Positions 42,033-50,684 of a DNA stretch of 64,000 bases are shown piece after piece; the first letter of the stretch is position 1; each line of letters begins with the position of its first letter. The translations under genes and the position numbers were made by a program. A model generated the notes under the pieces. The model had not been told where the DNA came from and ran no database searches. It saw only the letters and a program-made list of their open reading frames with translations. The stretch comes from JANLVI01 sp031363915 (GTDB lineage: Bacteria; Vulcanimicrobiota; Vulcanimicrobiia; Vulcanimicrobiales; Vulcanimicrobiaceae), in contig JANLVI010000001.1 in the NCBI GenBank assembly GCA_031363915.1, positions 1 through 64,000 on the forward strand, read 5' to 3'.

Positions 42033-43264
42033 CCCATCGCGTCGTCGTGACCGGTATCGGCGTCGTCACGCCGATCGGCATCGGCGTCGATGCACTGTGG
42101 GAGGCGACGCTCGCCGAACGGATCGCCGTCAATCCGATCACCCGGTTTTCGACCGAAGGGTATCGCTCGAAACTCGCCGCCCAGGTCGACGACTTCGATG
42201 CCGCACCGTTCATGAGTGCGCGACGCATGCGTTGGACCGATCGTTTCTCGCAATTTGCCGTCGCTGCCGCGCGTCTTGCGGTCGACGACGCCAAGGTCGC
42301 ACCATCCGTCGATGATGATGAAGTTGGCGTGTACATGGGTTCGGCGCTCGGAGGCCTTGCGTACGCGGACGAACAGCACGACGTCTTCCGCGAACAGGGA
42401 CTTGATGCGATTCGGCCGCTGCTTGCGATCTCGGTTTTCGGCGGCGCATCGACCTGCAACGTCGCGATGGAGTTCGGATTTTCCGGACCCAACGTTGCCA
42501 ACGGAAACTCGTGCGCGTCAGGTGCGGTTGCCATCGGCGATGCGTATCGCGCGATCGCTCGCGGAGATATTCGGGCCGCGCTCGCGGGCGGGGTCGAAGC
42601 GCCGCTCGCGCCGCTGATTTTTGGCGCGTTCACCGTGATCCGCGCCATGTCCACGCGCAACGACGATCCAAAAAACGCGAGCCGCCCATTCGACGCGCGG
42701 CGCGACGGCTTCGTGATGGCCGAAGGCAGCGGCGTGCTCTATCTCGAGCGCTACGAAGATGCCGTCCGCCGCGGGGCGCGCATCTACGGCGAGATCGTCG
42801 GCTACGGCCTCACGAACGACGCCCACCATATGTCGGCGCCGCGCCCCGACGGCGTGATGGCGGCGCGCGCGATGACCAAGGCCATGGCGGAAGCACGCGT
42901 TGCTCCGGCCGAGGTCGACTTGATCAACGCGCACGGCTCGGGGACCCAAATCGGGGATGCAAGCGAAGCGCTGGCGTTCACGCGGGCCTTCGGTGATGCG
43001 CTCCCGACCATCCCCGTGACGGCCACCAAAGGTCAGCACGGGCACGCGCTGGGTGCGACCGGCGCCTGGGAAGCCGCCCTTTCTTTGCTCGCCATCGCGC
43101 ACCAAACCGTGCCCAAGAGCGTCAATTCAACTGATGAAGACCCCGACTGCCGGCTCCCCATCACCAGGGAACGGCTCTCCCTTGCCCCACGCACCGTCCT
43201 CAGCAACTCCGCCGGATTCGGCGGCATCAACGCCGCGCTCGTCTTCCAACGCGTCGATGCATGA
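42029..43264 (+). CDS. Beta-ketoacyl-ACP synthase (FabF-like)
   Basis: 411-residue condensing enzyme. It starts 'THRVVVTGIGVVTPIGIGVDALW' as FabF does and has catalytic Cys162 in 'NGNSCASGAVAIGDAYRAI', His302 in 'LINAHGSGTQIGD' and His339 in 'TKGQHGHALGATGAWEAA', the complete Cys-His-His triad. A chain-length-factor partner or ACP gene is not present next to it. In a dedicated cluster it probably makes a specialised acyl or polyketide chain using ACP from primary metabolism. The ATG overlaps the cyclase gene. Confidence 0.88.
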   Translation: MTHRVVVTGIGVVTPIGIGVDALWEATLAERIAVNPITRFSTEGYRSKLAAQVDDFDAAPFMSARRMRWTDRFSQFAVAAARLAVDDAKVAPSVDDDEVGVYMGSALGGLAYADEQHDVFREQGLDAIRPLLAISVFGGASTCNVAMEFGFSGPNVANGNSCASGAVAIGDAYRAIARGDIRAALAGGVEAPLAPLIFGAFTVIRAMSTRNDDPKNASRPFDARRDGFVMAEGSGVLYLERYEDAVRRGARIYGEIVGYGLTNDAHHMSAPRPDGVMAARAMTKAMAEARVAPAEVDLINAHGSGTQIGDASEALAFTRAFGDALPTIPVTATKGQHGHALGATGAWEAALSLLAIAHQTVPKSVNSTDEDPDCRLPITRERLSLAPRTVLSNSAGFGGINAALVFQRVDA

Positions 43265-43928
43265 TCCGGTCGTCGTCAGCGACGCGCGAAAAGTCTATTC
43301 GGGCGAAGGCGCGGAGGTTATGGCGCTCGCCGGCGTCTCGCTGAACGTCAAAGCGGGCGAGATCGTTGCCCTCGTCGGACCCAGCGGTTGCGGGAAATCA
43401 ACCCTGCTCAACCTCGTCGGTTGTGTTGATTTACCCTCGAGCGGCGAGATTCTCGTGGACGGCCGCAACACAAGCGACCTCGACGATGACGCACTCACGT
43501 TGCTTCGCCGCGACCGCGTCGGCACGATTTTTCAGTTTTTCAACTTATTGCCGGCGCTGACGGTTGAAGCGAATGTCGGTCTGCCGCTGGTCCTGCAGCG
43601 CGTCCCGCCCGTCGATGTCGCAAAGCGCGTCGCTCGCGCACTCGAAGCAGTGGGAATCAGCGACAAAGCGCGCGCCTACCCGCCGCAGATATCCGGCGGG
43701 CAGATGCAGCGCGTCGCAATCGCGCGCGCGATGGTGCACGACCCGGCAATTTTACTCGCGGACGAACCCACCGGCAACCTCGACACCCAAAACGGCGCGA
43801 ACGTGTTGCGAATGCTGCGCGATCTTGCCGATAGCGGACAAGCGATCCTTATGGCAACGCATAGTCTTGAGGCCGCCGCGATTTGCGACCGCATCATCCG
43901 CATGCAAGACGGTCGTATCGTCGGATGA
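43257..43928 (+). CDS. ABC transporter ATPase (LolD/MacB/AttE type)
   Basis: 223 residues. Walker A 'ALVGPSGCGKSTLLNLVG' (about 37-54), Q-loop 'GTIFQFFNLLPALTVEANV', signature 'ISGGQMQRVAIARAM', Walker B 'ILLADEPTGNLDTQNG' and the His loop 'MATHSLEAA' are all present. The sequence type is that of lipid/lipoprotein mechanotransmission exporters. The ATG overlaps the synthase end by 8 nt, and the stop overlaps the permease start by ATGA. Confidence 0.93.
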   Translation: MHDPVVVSDARKVYSGEGAEVMALAGVSLNVKAGEIVALVGPSGCGKSTLLNLVGCVDLPSSGEILVDGRNTSDLDDDALTLLRRDRVGTIFQFFNLLPALTVEANVGLPLVLQRVPPVDVAKRVARALEAVGISDKARAYPPQISGGQMQRVAIARAMVHDPAILLADEPTGNLDTQNGANVLRMLRDLADSGQAILMATHSLEAAAICDRIIRMQDGRIVG

Positions 43929-46507
43929 AGGCGCTCTTTCAGGCGCTGGTCCTCGGGCATTTGCGCGGCAACAAATTACGCACCGGCGTAACGATTCTTG
44001 CCGTCGCCCTCGGGGTGGCAATCGCCCTTGCGATCGACCTCGCCAACGCAACCGCCGTCTCGTCGTTCGCCTCGTCGGTCAACGTCATCTCGAGTAAAGT
44101 TAATTTGCAAGTGCTTGGCGTCGGGCGCGGTTTCGATGAGAAAACGATCTTGCGCGTGCAAGACGTGCCGGGCGTGCAGTACGCGAGTCCGACTATCGAA
44201 GACTCGCTCGTCGTTGGGGCGAAGTCCGGCGATCCGCTCTCGGGCGAGATTCTGCACGTGCTCGGCATCGATTTACTGCGTCCCTTACCCGGCGATACGA
44301 CGGCCGGGGGTCTGCCCGGTACCGTCGCAGAGAGTGCGACGACGAGCGCGCCCGATCCCTACGCGCTCGTCAACGCGCACGGTGCATTTTTGAGCGAACG
44401 CGTCGCCGCAAAATATCATCTCAAAGTTGGCGATCCGATCGTCGGCCTTGCCGGCGATCGTTCGGTCACGCTACGCGTTTCGGCGATCGTTCCGAAAGCC
44501 GTAGCCGGTATCGATTCGTCGGTCGTCTTCGTCGATATCGCAACCGCGCAGGAACTCTTCGAGAAGATCGGCCGCCTCGATCGCATCGATCTGGTCGTCG
44601 ATCCCGCGCAACTGCCCGCAGCGATCGCCGCGGTTCGCAAGGTCATTCCGGCAGGGACGCGCGCGATCGAGCCGACCGTGCGAACGAGCGAAATCAAACG
44701 CATGTTGCGCAGCTTCCAATTGAATTTGGCCGCGCTTTCCTACATCGCCATGCTCGTGGGCATGTACCTCATCTATAACACCGTGGCGATCTCCGTCGTG
44801 CAGCGGCGGCCGGAAGTCGGGACGTTGCGCGCGCTCGGCGCGACGCGCGGTCAGATTTTTAAGACGTTTCTCACAGAAGGCGCGCTCTTCGGCGTCATCG
44901 GTTCGATCGCCGGACTCGTCATCGGAGGACTGCTCGCGCAGCTTTCGGTCGGCGCGGTTTCGCGCACGGTCGACGCGCTTTACGTCGCCAGCCACGCCGA
45001 TCACGTCGTCTATGCACCGCTCGTCTTGCTCAAAGCGTTCTTCGTCGGCGTCGTGCTCGCGACGATCTCGGCGGTCTTCCCCGCGATCGACGCTGCGCGG
45101 ACGGTCCCGGCTCTAACGATGCGCTCCCAGGGCTTCGAGCGTCGCTCGCCTTCGCTTGCGCGCAATGCCGCCTTCATCGGCATCGCACTTCTCGTCGCCG
45201 CTTATGCGTGCACGTTCGTTCCGGCCATCGATGATATTCCGGTCTTCGGCTATGCATCGGGTCTCTTGATCATCTTTGGCGGCACGCTCTTCGCGCCGCT
45301 CGCGATCACGACGCTCGCGCACTTCGGAACGCGCGTCCTCGAAAAGCGTTCGCCCGCAGGGACGCTCGCCGTCGCCAACCTCGGATCTTCGCTCATCCGC
45401 AATAGTGTGGCGGTTGCCTCGTTAATGATCGCGATTGCCATGATGGTGTCCGTCGCGATCCTGATCGGTTCGTTCCGCACGACGGTCGTTGCGTGGGCCG
45501 ACGATACCCTGCGAGCCGATCTGTTCGTGCGACCGCTCGGACTTGCCGATGCGTCGTACGACTCGCGCTTCTCGCCCACGATCGTTCCGAAGATACAGAA
45601 GCTCGCGGGCGTCGATGCCGTCGATACGTTTCGCGGAATTTCTATTCCCTTTCGCGATCGCTTGACGACCGTCGGTGCGACGGACTTTTACTCCGCCGCC
45701 GATCGTAACAAGCTCCGCTTCATCGGTGCTACCGACATGCGCGCGCTCGCGCACCAGCTTCCGGGCAACAACGCCGTAGTCATCAGCGAACCGTTTGCGA
45801 CGCGCTTCAAACTCGACCGAGGGGATTCGTTCGTACTCAATACGCCCGCCGGTAACGTGTCGCTCAAGATTCTGGCGATCTATAACGACTATTCGAGCGA
45901 CTCGGGTATCATGCTCATGGACAAACGCACTTTCGCGCGTCTCTACCACGACGACTCGATCAACTCGCTCGCCATTTATGCCAAACCCGGGGTCGATCTC
46001 GCGCAACTGCGCAGCGAGGTCGTGCGCACGGTGTTGCCGCTCAAAGTCGATGCGCAGACGACCCGGGAACTCCGCGGCCTCGTGATTCAGATTTTCAACC
46101 GGACCTTCGCCATCACGTATGCGCTCTACATCATCTCGATCACGATAGCCGTACTCGGGGTCGTCTCCACGCTCTTTGCGCTCGTGCTCGAACGGAAGCG
46201 CGAGATCGGGCTCATGCGTTATCTTGGACTTCGCGCGCGTGACGTTCGACGTATGGTGTATTACGAGGCTGGGTTTATCGGGTTGCTTGGTGGGGTCGGC
46301 GGGGTCGTCGTCGGCGTGCTGCTGGCGTTACTTTTGATTTTCGTCATCAATCGTCAGGCCTTCGGTTGGCTCATCGAGTTGCATATGCCGTATGATTTTC
46401 TTGGCGAAGCGATCGCACTTGTTATTGTGGCGGCGCTTATTGCCGGAATTTATCCGGCTGGGGTTGCTGCTCGTATTCGTACTGCTGAGGCTGTTCGTGC
46501 TGAATAA
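43925..46507 (+). CDS. FtsX-family ABC permease with ten predicted helices
   Basis: 860 residues with two FtsX-like units. There is an N-terminal helix (about 18-40) and a periplasmic MacB-type domain. Helices cluster near 272-390, two more lie near 413-467, and a further helix near 497-518 precedes a second periplasmic domain. Three C-terminal helices lie near 735-847. The sequence around 'QRRPEVGTLRALGATRGQIFKTF' and 'ERKREIGLMRYLGLRARDVRRM' shows the two coupling-helix repeats. This single-chain double-FtsX form resembles AttF/G-type exporters. Partnership with the ATPase and the AttH-like protein is inferred from the overlaps. Confidence 0.88.
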   Translation: MKALFQALVLGHLRGNKLRTGVTILAVALGVAIALAIDLANATAVSSFASSVNVISSKVNLQVLGVGRGFDEKTILRVQDVPGVQYASPTIEDSLVVGAKSGDPLSGEILHVLGIDLLRPLPGDTTAGGLPGTVAESATTSAPDPYALVNAHGAFLSERVAAKYHLKVGDPIVGLAGDRSVTLRVSAIVPKAVAGIDSSVVFVDIATAQELFEKIGRLDRIDLVVDPAQLPAAIAAVRKVIPAGTRAIEPTVRTSEIKRMLRSFQLNLAALSYIAMLVGMYLIYNTVAISVVQRRPEVGTLRALGATRGQIFKTFLTEGALFGVIGSIAGLVIGGLLAQLSVGAVSRTVDALYVASHADHVVYAPLVLLKAFFVGVVLATISAVFPAIDAARTVPALTMRSQGFERRSPSLARNAAFIGIALLVAAYACTFVPAIDDIPVFGYASGLLIIFGGTLFAPLAITTLAHFGTRVLEKRSPAGTLAVANLGSSLIRNSVAVASLMIAIAMMVSVAILIGSFRTTVVAWADDTLRADLFVRPLGLADASYDSRFSPTIVPKIQKLAGVDAVDTFRGISIPFRDRLTTVGATDFYSAADRNKLRFIGATDMRALAHQLPGNNAVVISEPFATRFKLDRGDSFVLNTPAGNVSLKILAIYNDYSSDSGIMLMDKRTFARLYHDDSINSLAIYAKPGVDLAQLRSEVVRTVLPLKVDAQTTRELRGLVIQIFNRTFAITYALYIISITIAVLGVVSTLFALVLERKREIGLMRYLGLRARDVRRMVYYEAGFIGLLGGVGGVVVGVLLALLLIFVINRQAFGWLIELHMPYDFLGEAIALVIVAALIAGIYPAGVAARIRTAEAVRAE

Positions 46508-47729
46508 TTATCTCAAGAAACTCTTGTGGCGAGCGGCGGGGGTGGATGATGCGTCTGCGGGGACGCTCGTTACGCTCATTCTTGGGCGTAACATCGCTGC
46601 GTGCGGAGTTGCTCTCGCCATCCTGGCTTCGCAACTTCTTACAGCCCCCGCAGCCGCATCGTCCGCTCCCGCCGCCGGGCACGATCCTTTAGCCGCTTCC
46701 TCTAAGCCGTTTACGCCTGCCTTGGCACCATTTCGATTTTCATTTCCTAGAGACCATGCGGCGCATACCGACTATCAATCGGAGTGGTGGTATTACACGG
46801 GCCACGTGAAAGCGAAAGATGGGCGCCGATTTGGTTACGAGCTTACGTTTTTTCGGGTGGGGCTGAGGCCGGGCGATCCGGCGACGAAGAAGCTTCAGTC
46901 GAAGTGGCGTGGGAATGAGGTGTATCCCGCCCACTTTGCGTTGACTGATGAAAGCGGGAAGACGTTCGTGCATTACGAGCGGTTCGCTCGTGAGGCACTT
47001 GGGGCTGGACGTGCTTCGACCAAAGATCTCGACGTTCGCGTTGATGACTGGTATGTGAAGGGTGATGGCCCGATGCAGATGCACGCGTCGGCCGGCGGGA
47101 ATGCGATTACGTTTTCTCAAGTTTCTGAGAAGCCGCCCGCTATTCACGGGCACGATGGTGTTTCGAAGAAGGGGCCTTGTCGTTCGTGTGCTTCTCACTA
47201 CTACTCGCTGACGCGGTTGCATACGACCGGGACGCTTGTGGTTGGTGGGCAGTCGCTCGTTGTCGATGGGCTTTCTTGGATGGACCATGAGTTTGGGTCG
47301 GATGAATTGCAGAAGACTCAAGCTGGGTGGGATTGGTTTGCCATTCAGCTCGATGATAAGCGTGAGGTGATGCTGTATCGTCTTCGCCAGAAAGATGGGA
47401 GCGTTACGCCGCAGTCTTCGGGGTCCGAGGTGGCTGCGAATGGCGCGGTTTCGTATCTTCCGCTCGATGCGTTTTCGATTGCGGCGAATGGATCGTGGAA
47501 ATCGCCGCATACCGGTGGGACGTATCCCTCGGGGTGGCGCGTCACGGTTCCCGGTTCGAAGATGGATCTTACAATCGTGCCGACGGTCCTGGATCAGGAG
47601 TTGAGTAATACGGTGGGCGGCATTTCGTACTGGGAAGGCGCCGTCGATGTAAAAGACACGGCCACCGGTAAAGTTATCGGGGTCGGCTATGTTGAGTTGA
47701 CCGGGTATGCGGGGGCGATCAGTCTTTAG
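46497..47729 (+). CDS. AttH/CrtC-type lipocalin-like exported protein
   Basis: About 410 residues from a GTG overlapping the permease end by 11 nt. A hydrophobic segment ending 'TAPAAASS' serves as signal sequence. The mature protein starts 'RFSFPRDHAAHTDYQSEWWYYTG', the WWYYTG motif of the CrtC N-terminal lipocalin family (AttH), and continues with 'FGYELTFFRVGL' and 'DGLSWMDHEFGS'. AttH-like proteins accompany double-FtsX ABC exporters and probably receive hydrophobic cargo. Codons ending in T and G are more frequent here than in neighbouring genes. It abuts the next stop codon tail to tail. Confidence 0.82.
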   Translation: MLNNYLKKLLWRAAGVDDASAGTLVTLILGRNIAACGVALAILASQLLTAPAAASSAPAAGHDPLAASSKPFTPALAPFRFSFPRDHAAHTDYQSEWWYYTGHVKAKDGRRFGYELTFFRVGLRPGDPATKKLQSKWRGNEVYPAHFALTDESGKTFVHYERFAREALGAGRASTKDLDVRVDDWYVKGDGPMQMHASAGGNAITFSQVSEKPPAIHGHDGVSKKGPCRSCASHYYSLTRLHTTGTLVVGGQSLVVDGLSWMDHEFGSDELQKTQAGWDWFAIQLDDKREVMLYRLRQKDGSVTPQSSGSEVAANGAVSYLPLDAFSIAANGSWKSPHTGGTYPSGWRVTVPGSKMDLTIVPTVLDQELSNTVGGISYWEGAVDVKDTATGKVIGVGYVELTGYAGAISL

Positions 47730-49382
47730 TTAGCCGGCGTTGCTTTCGCCGTCTTCGGCTTTCACTGTTTTGCGCAGGGCGACGACCGTGCTTTTGGCGT
47801 CGGAGCGGATTTCGACGCCGTCCATGAGGGCGCGCATCATCGGGAGGCCGTGGCCGCGTTCTTCGCGCTTTTGCGCGGGGCGCCACTTGCCGTGGTCTTC
47901 GATCTTGATGTGGAGTTCGTCGTCTTCGTACGTGGCTTCGACGCGAGCGAGGCCCGGCAATTCGTTGCCATACGCGTGTTCGACGGCGTTCGCGATCGCC
48001 TCGCCGACGGCCGCGAGGACGCCGAAACGCGTGTCTTCGCTCAAGTGGACGGACTCGAGCCAGCGCGAGAGCGAGCGGCGCACAATCGGGACGGCCATTG
48101 GGAGTGCGGAGAATTCGAAAAAGAACGCTTTGCGTTCGTGCGCTCCGATGCTGACGGTGAGCGTCGCAACGTCGTCGGTGTTTTCGCGATCCGCGAAGAT
48201 GCGCCGTTGCAGAGCACGCGCCGCATCGAGCGGTGCGGGGACGTCCATCATCTGTTCCCGCAACGCATCGAGTAGCATCGCTTCGCCGGCGAGGACATCG
48301 CGCGAATATTCGATGAGACCGTCGGTGTAGAGCGTAAGGAGGGATCCGGCCGGAAGCGTGAAGGTCCAGTCGGTCGCATCAATGCTCTCCGCGATGCCGA
48401 GCGGAATGCCGTCGGCGGGGAGCCGTTCGGCGAACCCCGATGGCAAGGTCAGGATCGGCGGCGGATGGCCGGCACTTGCGTACGATAACGTGCACGTGTG
48501 TGGATCGATGATACCGAAGAGCGCGGTGACCATGACCGGATTCGCACGCATGTTCACGATCGTGTTCGCGCGTTCGATGACGAGCGATGGCGATTTCAGA
48601 TTGATCGCCGACGCGCGGAACGCTTGGCGGACCTCACCCATCACGACCGCCGCGCGTAGGCCGTGTCCCGCAACGTCGCCGATCGAGATCGCGATGCGGC
48701 CGTCGGGGAGTTCGAATGCGTCGTACCAGTCGCCGCCCACGATCGCTTCTTTCGCGCCGGGGCGATAGGCGGCGTCGTAGAGCATGTTTTCGTGCGTTGG
48801 GAGTCGCTCGGGGAGCAACGCGCGCTGGAGCGTATCGGCGACGAGGTGCTCGCGTGCGTAGGCACGGGCGCTGTCGATCGCGAGCGCTGCGCGCAACGCG
48901 AGCTCCTCGAAAAGGACGATGTCGGCTGGATCGAAGCCGCCGCTGCGCGCAACGCGCAGGACGCCGAAGAATTGATCGCGCGCGATCAGCGGGATATCGA
49001 CTGCCAGCGGCGCTTTGCGCGGACCGTGAAAGACGAACCGGCGGTCGCTTAGCGAGAGCGCGACTGGATGCGCGGTAAAGCTGCTCTCGACGTCACCGGC
49101 GTGAGCGAGCGAGATGAAACCCGGCGGCTGCTCTTCGATGAGGGCCACGGCGAATGCGTCGGCGTGATGGGGAACAGTGATCGCAGCCACCCCGGCCAGC
49201 GTCGCAGAGAAATCGAAGGAGGACGCGAGTGTTTTCGTCGCGTTTGAGAGATACCTTAGCGTCGCTGATAAGCGATCGGCGTCGGTCATCGAAACCAAGC
49301 CGTGTACATCGCTTATTGCCGTGCTTCGTGGCCCCAATAATTTCCTTGCTTGGCCGTCGCTAAAAGGGGCCCAGCCTTTCAC
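47730..49382 (-). CDS. GAF-SpoIIE phosphatase-HATPase anti-sigma regulator
   Basis: 550 residues. A GAF-like domain (about 60-190) is followed by a PP2C/SpoIIE phosphatase domain (about 200-405). This contains 'GGDWYDAFELPDGRIAISIGDVAGHGLRA' (in parts), 'YASAGHPPPILTLPSG' and 'LLTLYTDGLIEY', with the metal-binding Asp residues. The C-terminal RsbW-like HATPase has 'AVGEAIANAVEHAYGNE' and 'DHGKWRPAQKREERGHGLPMM'. Combining phosphatase and kinase-like modules is typical of RsbU-type partner-switching regulators. GTG 49382 overlaps the upstream TGA stop (GTGA); an ATG 31 codons downstream is possible. Confidence 0.88.
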   Translation of the reverse strand: MKGWAPFSDGQARKLLGPRSTAISDVHGLVSMTDADRLSATLRYLSNATKTLASSFDFSATLAGVAAITVPHHADAFAVALIEEQPPGFISLAHAGDVESSFTAHPVALSLSDRRFVFHGPRKAPLAVDIPLIARDQFFGVLRVARSGGFDPADIVLFEELALRAALAIDSARAYAREHLVADTLQRALLPERLPTHENMLYDAAYRPGAKEAIVGGDWYDAFELPDGRIAISIGDVAGHGLRAAVVMGEVRQAFRASAINLKSPSLVIERANTIVNMRANPVMVTALFGIIDPHTCTLSYASAGHPPPILTLPSGFAERLPADGIPLGIAESIDATDWTFTLPAGSLLTLYTDGLIEYSRDVLAGEAMLLDALREQMMDVPAPLDAARALQRRIFADRENTDDVATLTVSIGAHERKAFFFEFSALPMAVPIVRRSLSRWLESVHLSEDTRFGVLAAVGEAIANAVEHAYGNELPGLARVEATYEDDELHIKIEDHGKWRPAQKREERGHGLPMMRALMDGVEIRSDAKSTVVALRKTVKAEDGESNAG

Positions 49383-49642
49383 GCTTCCGACGTTTCAGAG
49401 ATCGACCTTTTGGGAGGCCCATACGTGCTTGCTTGAATCCGTGTAGCCTCCTGATGGCTATACGCGTCGTCTTTTTCGATACCGCGTAGGAGAACATATA
49501 CGGCCGCTGCCGCCACGGAAAAGCCCAAGTCCCAAACGAGCGGGACGCCGGGTGCACCGACAAACCGCAAACCTGGGAACGGAAAACCCGCCGCCGCAAA
49601 GCCGGTCAACGGAAAGCGGCTCGCCGGGAAATCGACAAACAT
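49379..49642 (-). CDS. Small membrane protein coupled to the SpoIIE-type phosphatase
   Basis: 87 residues with one clear hydrophobic segment ('VWDLGFSVAAAAVYVLLRGI', about 36-55) and a hydrophilic C-terminus. No family recognised. It is supported by the GTGA overlap between its stop and the start of the phosphatase gene, the same junction type as elsewhere in this window. Its ATG is 2 nt from the decayed HAMP gene on the other strand, so its promoter lies within that remnant. Confidence 0.5.
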   Translation of the reverse strand: MFVDFPASRFPLTGFAAAGFPFPGLRFVGAPGVPLVWDLGFSVAAAAVYVLLRGIEKDDAYSHQEATRIQASTYGPPKRSISETSEA

Positions 49643-49643
49643 C

Positions 49644-50199
49644 GTGGTGAAGGCCCCCGACTCTCCTGATTTCGCGCAGCGGCAGTTGCTCGCCGCGCTG
49701 CGCTCGGTGGCCGAGGGCGATTTTTCAGTGCGCGTCTCGCTGGCGCTCTTGGGGATCGACGCTGACATCGCCGAGGCGCTCAACGACGTCGTCTCGCTCA
49801 ACGCCCGGATGCTCGAAGAATTCGAACGCATCTCCGATGTCGTGGGCATCGACGGCCGCATGAAAGAGCGCGCCGAGCTGACGCAGGTGCCCGGGTCGTG
49901 GGCCGATTATATGGGCTCGCTCGACTCGCTTATCGACGATCTCACGCATCCGATCGCTGAAACGATCCGCGTGATCGGCCGCGCGCTCGTTCGACAACCT
50001 GCTCGGATTCGCGGACAATAGGACGCGCAATCTGCTGGTGATCGAAGACGACGTCACGCAGCTCTCGGCGATGGCCAACCTCGTCTCATCGGGCGAAGTC
50101 ACGGTTACGGCGGCCAGCACCGGCAGCGAGGCGCCTGCAGCGCTCGATCGCGGCCACTTCGAATGCGTGGTCGTCGACCTTGGGTTGCCCGATATCGTA
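49644..50199 (+). pseudogene. Remnant of a HAMP-domain hybrid histidine kinase (HAMP plus receiver)
   Basis: The first part (to a stop at 50021) reads 'LLAALRSVAEGDFSVRVSLAL', 'IAEALNDVVSLNARMLEEFERISDVVG' and 'IRVIGRALV', the pattern of multi-HAMP hybrid kinases. It then breaks. In another frame the text resumes with 'SFDNLLGFADNRTRNLLVIEDD' and a receiver domain up to 'ECVVVDLGLPDI', which stops at a junction with CheR-like sequence. The remaining HAMPs, the GAF region, HisKA and HATPase are missing. A large internal deletion plus a frameshift is the simplest reading. Confidence 0.75.
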
Positions 50200-50675
50200 C
50201 GCGCTGGCGATCGTCTTGCGCGAGGAAGGCTTGGCATACCGATCGCGCATCTACGCGACTGACGCAAGCGAAATGGCGATCGACCAAACCAAAGCCGCGC
50301 GGTTCCCGGCCGACCTGATCGAAGAGTACGAATTGCATTATCGCGGAACCGGCGGAACCGGAGATTTTTCGAACTACTACGAGAGCGACGGCGCGTGGGC
50401 GACATTCGATCCGACCCTGCGACAGACGATTCTCTTCGCCCATTACAACCTTGCGACGGATGCCTCGTTCATCGAATTCACGCCATCTTCGAGCGTAATG
50501 TGCTCGGTCATTTCGCAAAGTCGCTCTCGTACCGCGTCCACCAAATACTGCGCGCGAGCCTGGTGCGCTTAGGGTATCTCGGCCTCGGCGCGAACGAGTC
50601 GCTGCGCTACACGCCGCACCATCGGTGTATGAAGAAGTGACAGAAAACGGAAAGATTTATCGCCGCATCCGCTAA
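50195..50675 (+). pseudogene. Remnant of a CheR-type protein-glutamate methyltransferase
   Basis: Three frames together give CheR-like sequence. 'YALAIVLREEGLAYRSRIYATDASEMAIDQ' (in parts) runs to 'TILFAHYNLATDASFIEF' in the first frame. Next come 'FERNVLGHFAKSLSYRVHQIL', 'RASLVRLGYLGLGANESL' in the second, and 'YEEVTENGKIYRRIR' with the terminal TAA in the third. The N-terminal domain is missing and at least two frameshifts are needed, so it is not functional. Hybrid HAMP kinases and CheR/CheB often sit together, so both remnants probably come from one lost locus. Confidence 0.75.
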
Positions 50676-50684
50676 GACATCGAG

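Noticed and set aside
46507..46509. A further TAATT junction at the end of the ABC permease
   Set aside because: The ATT is not in the reading frame of the AttH-like gene, which has a usable GTG at 46497, so it is not counted as a non-canonical start.
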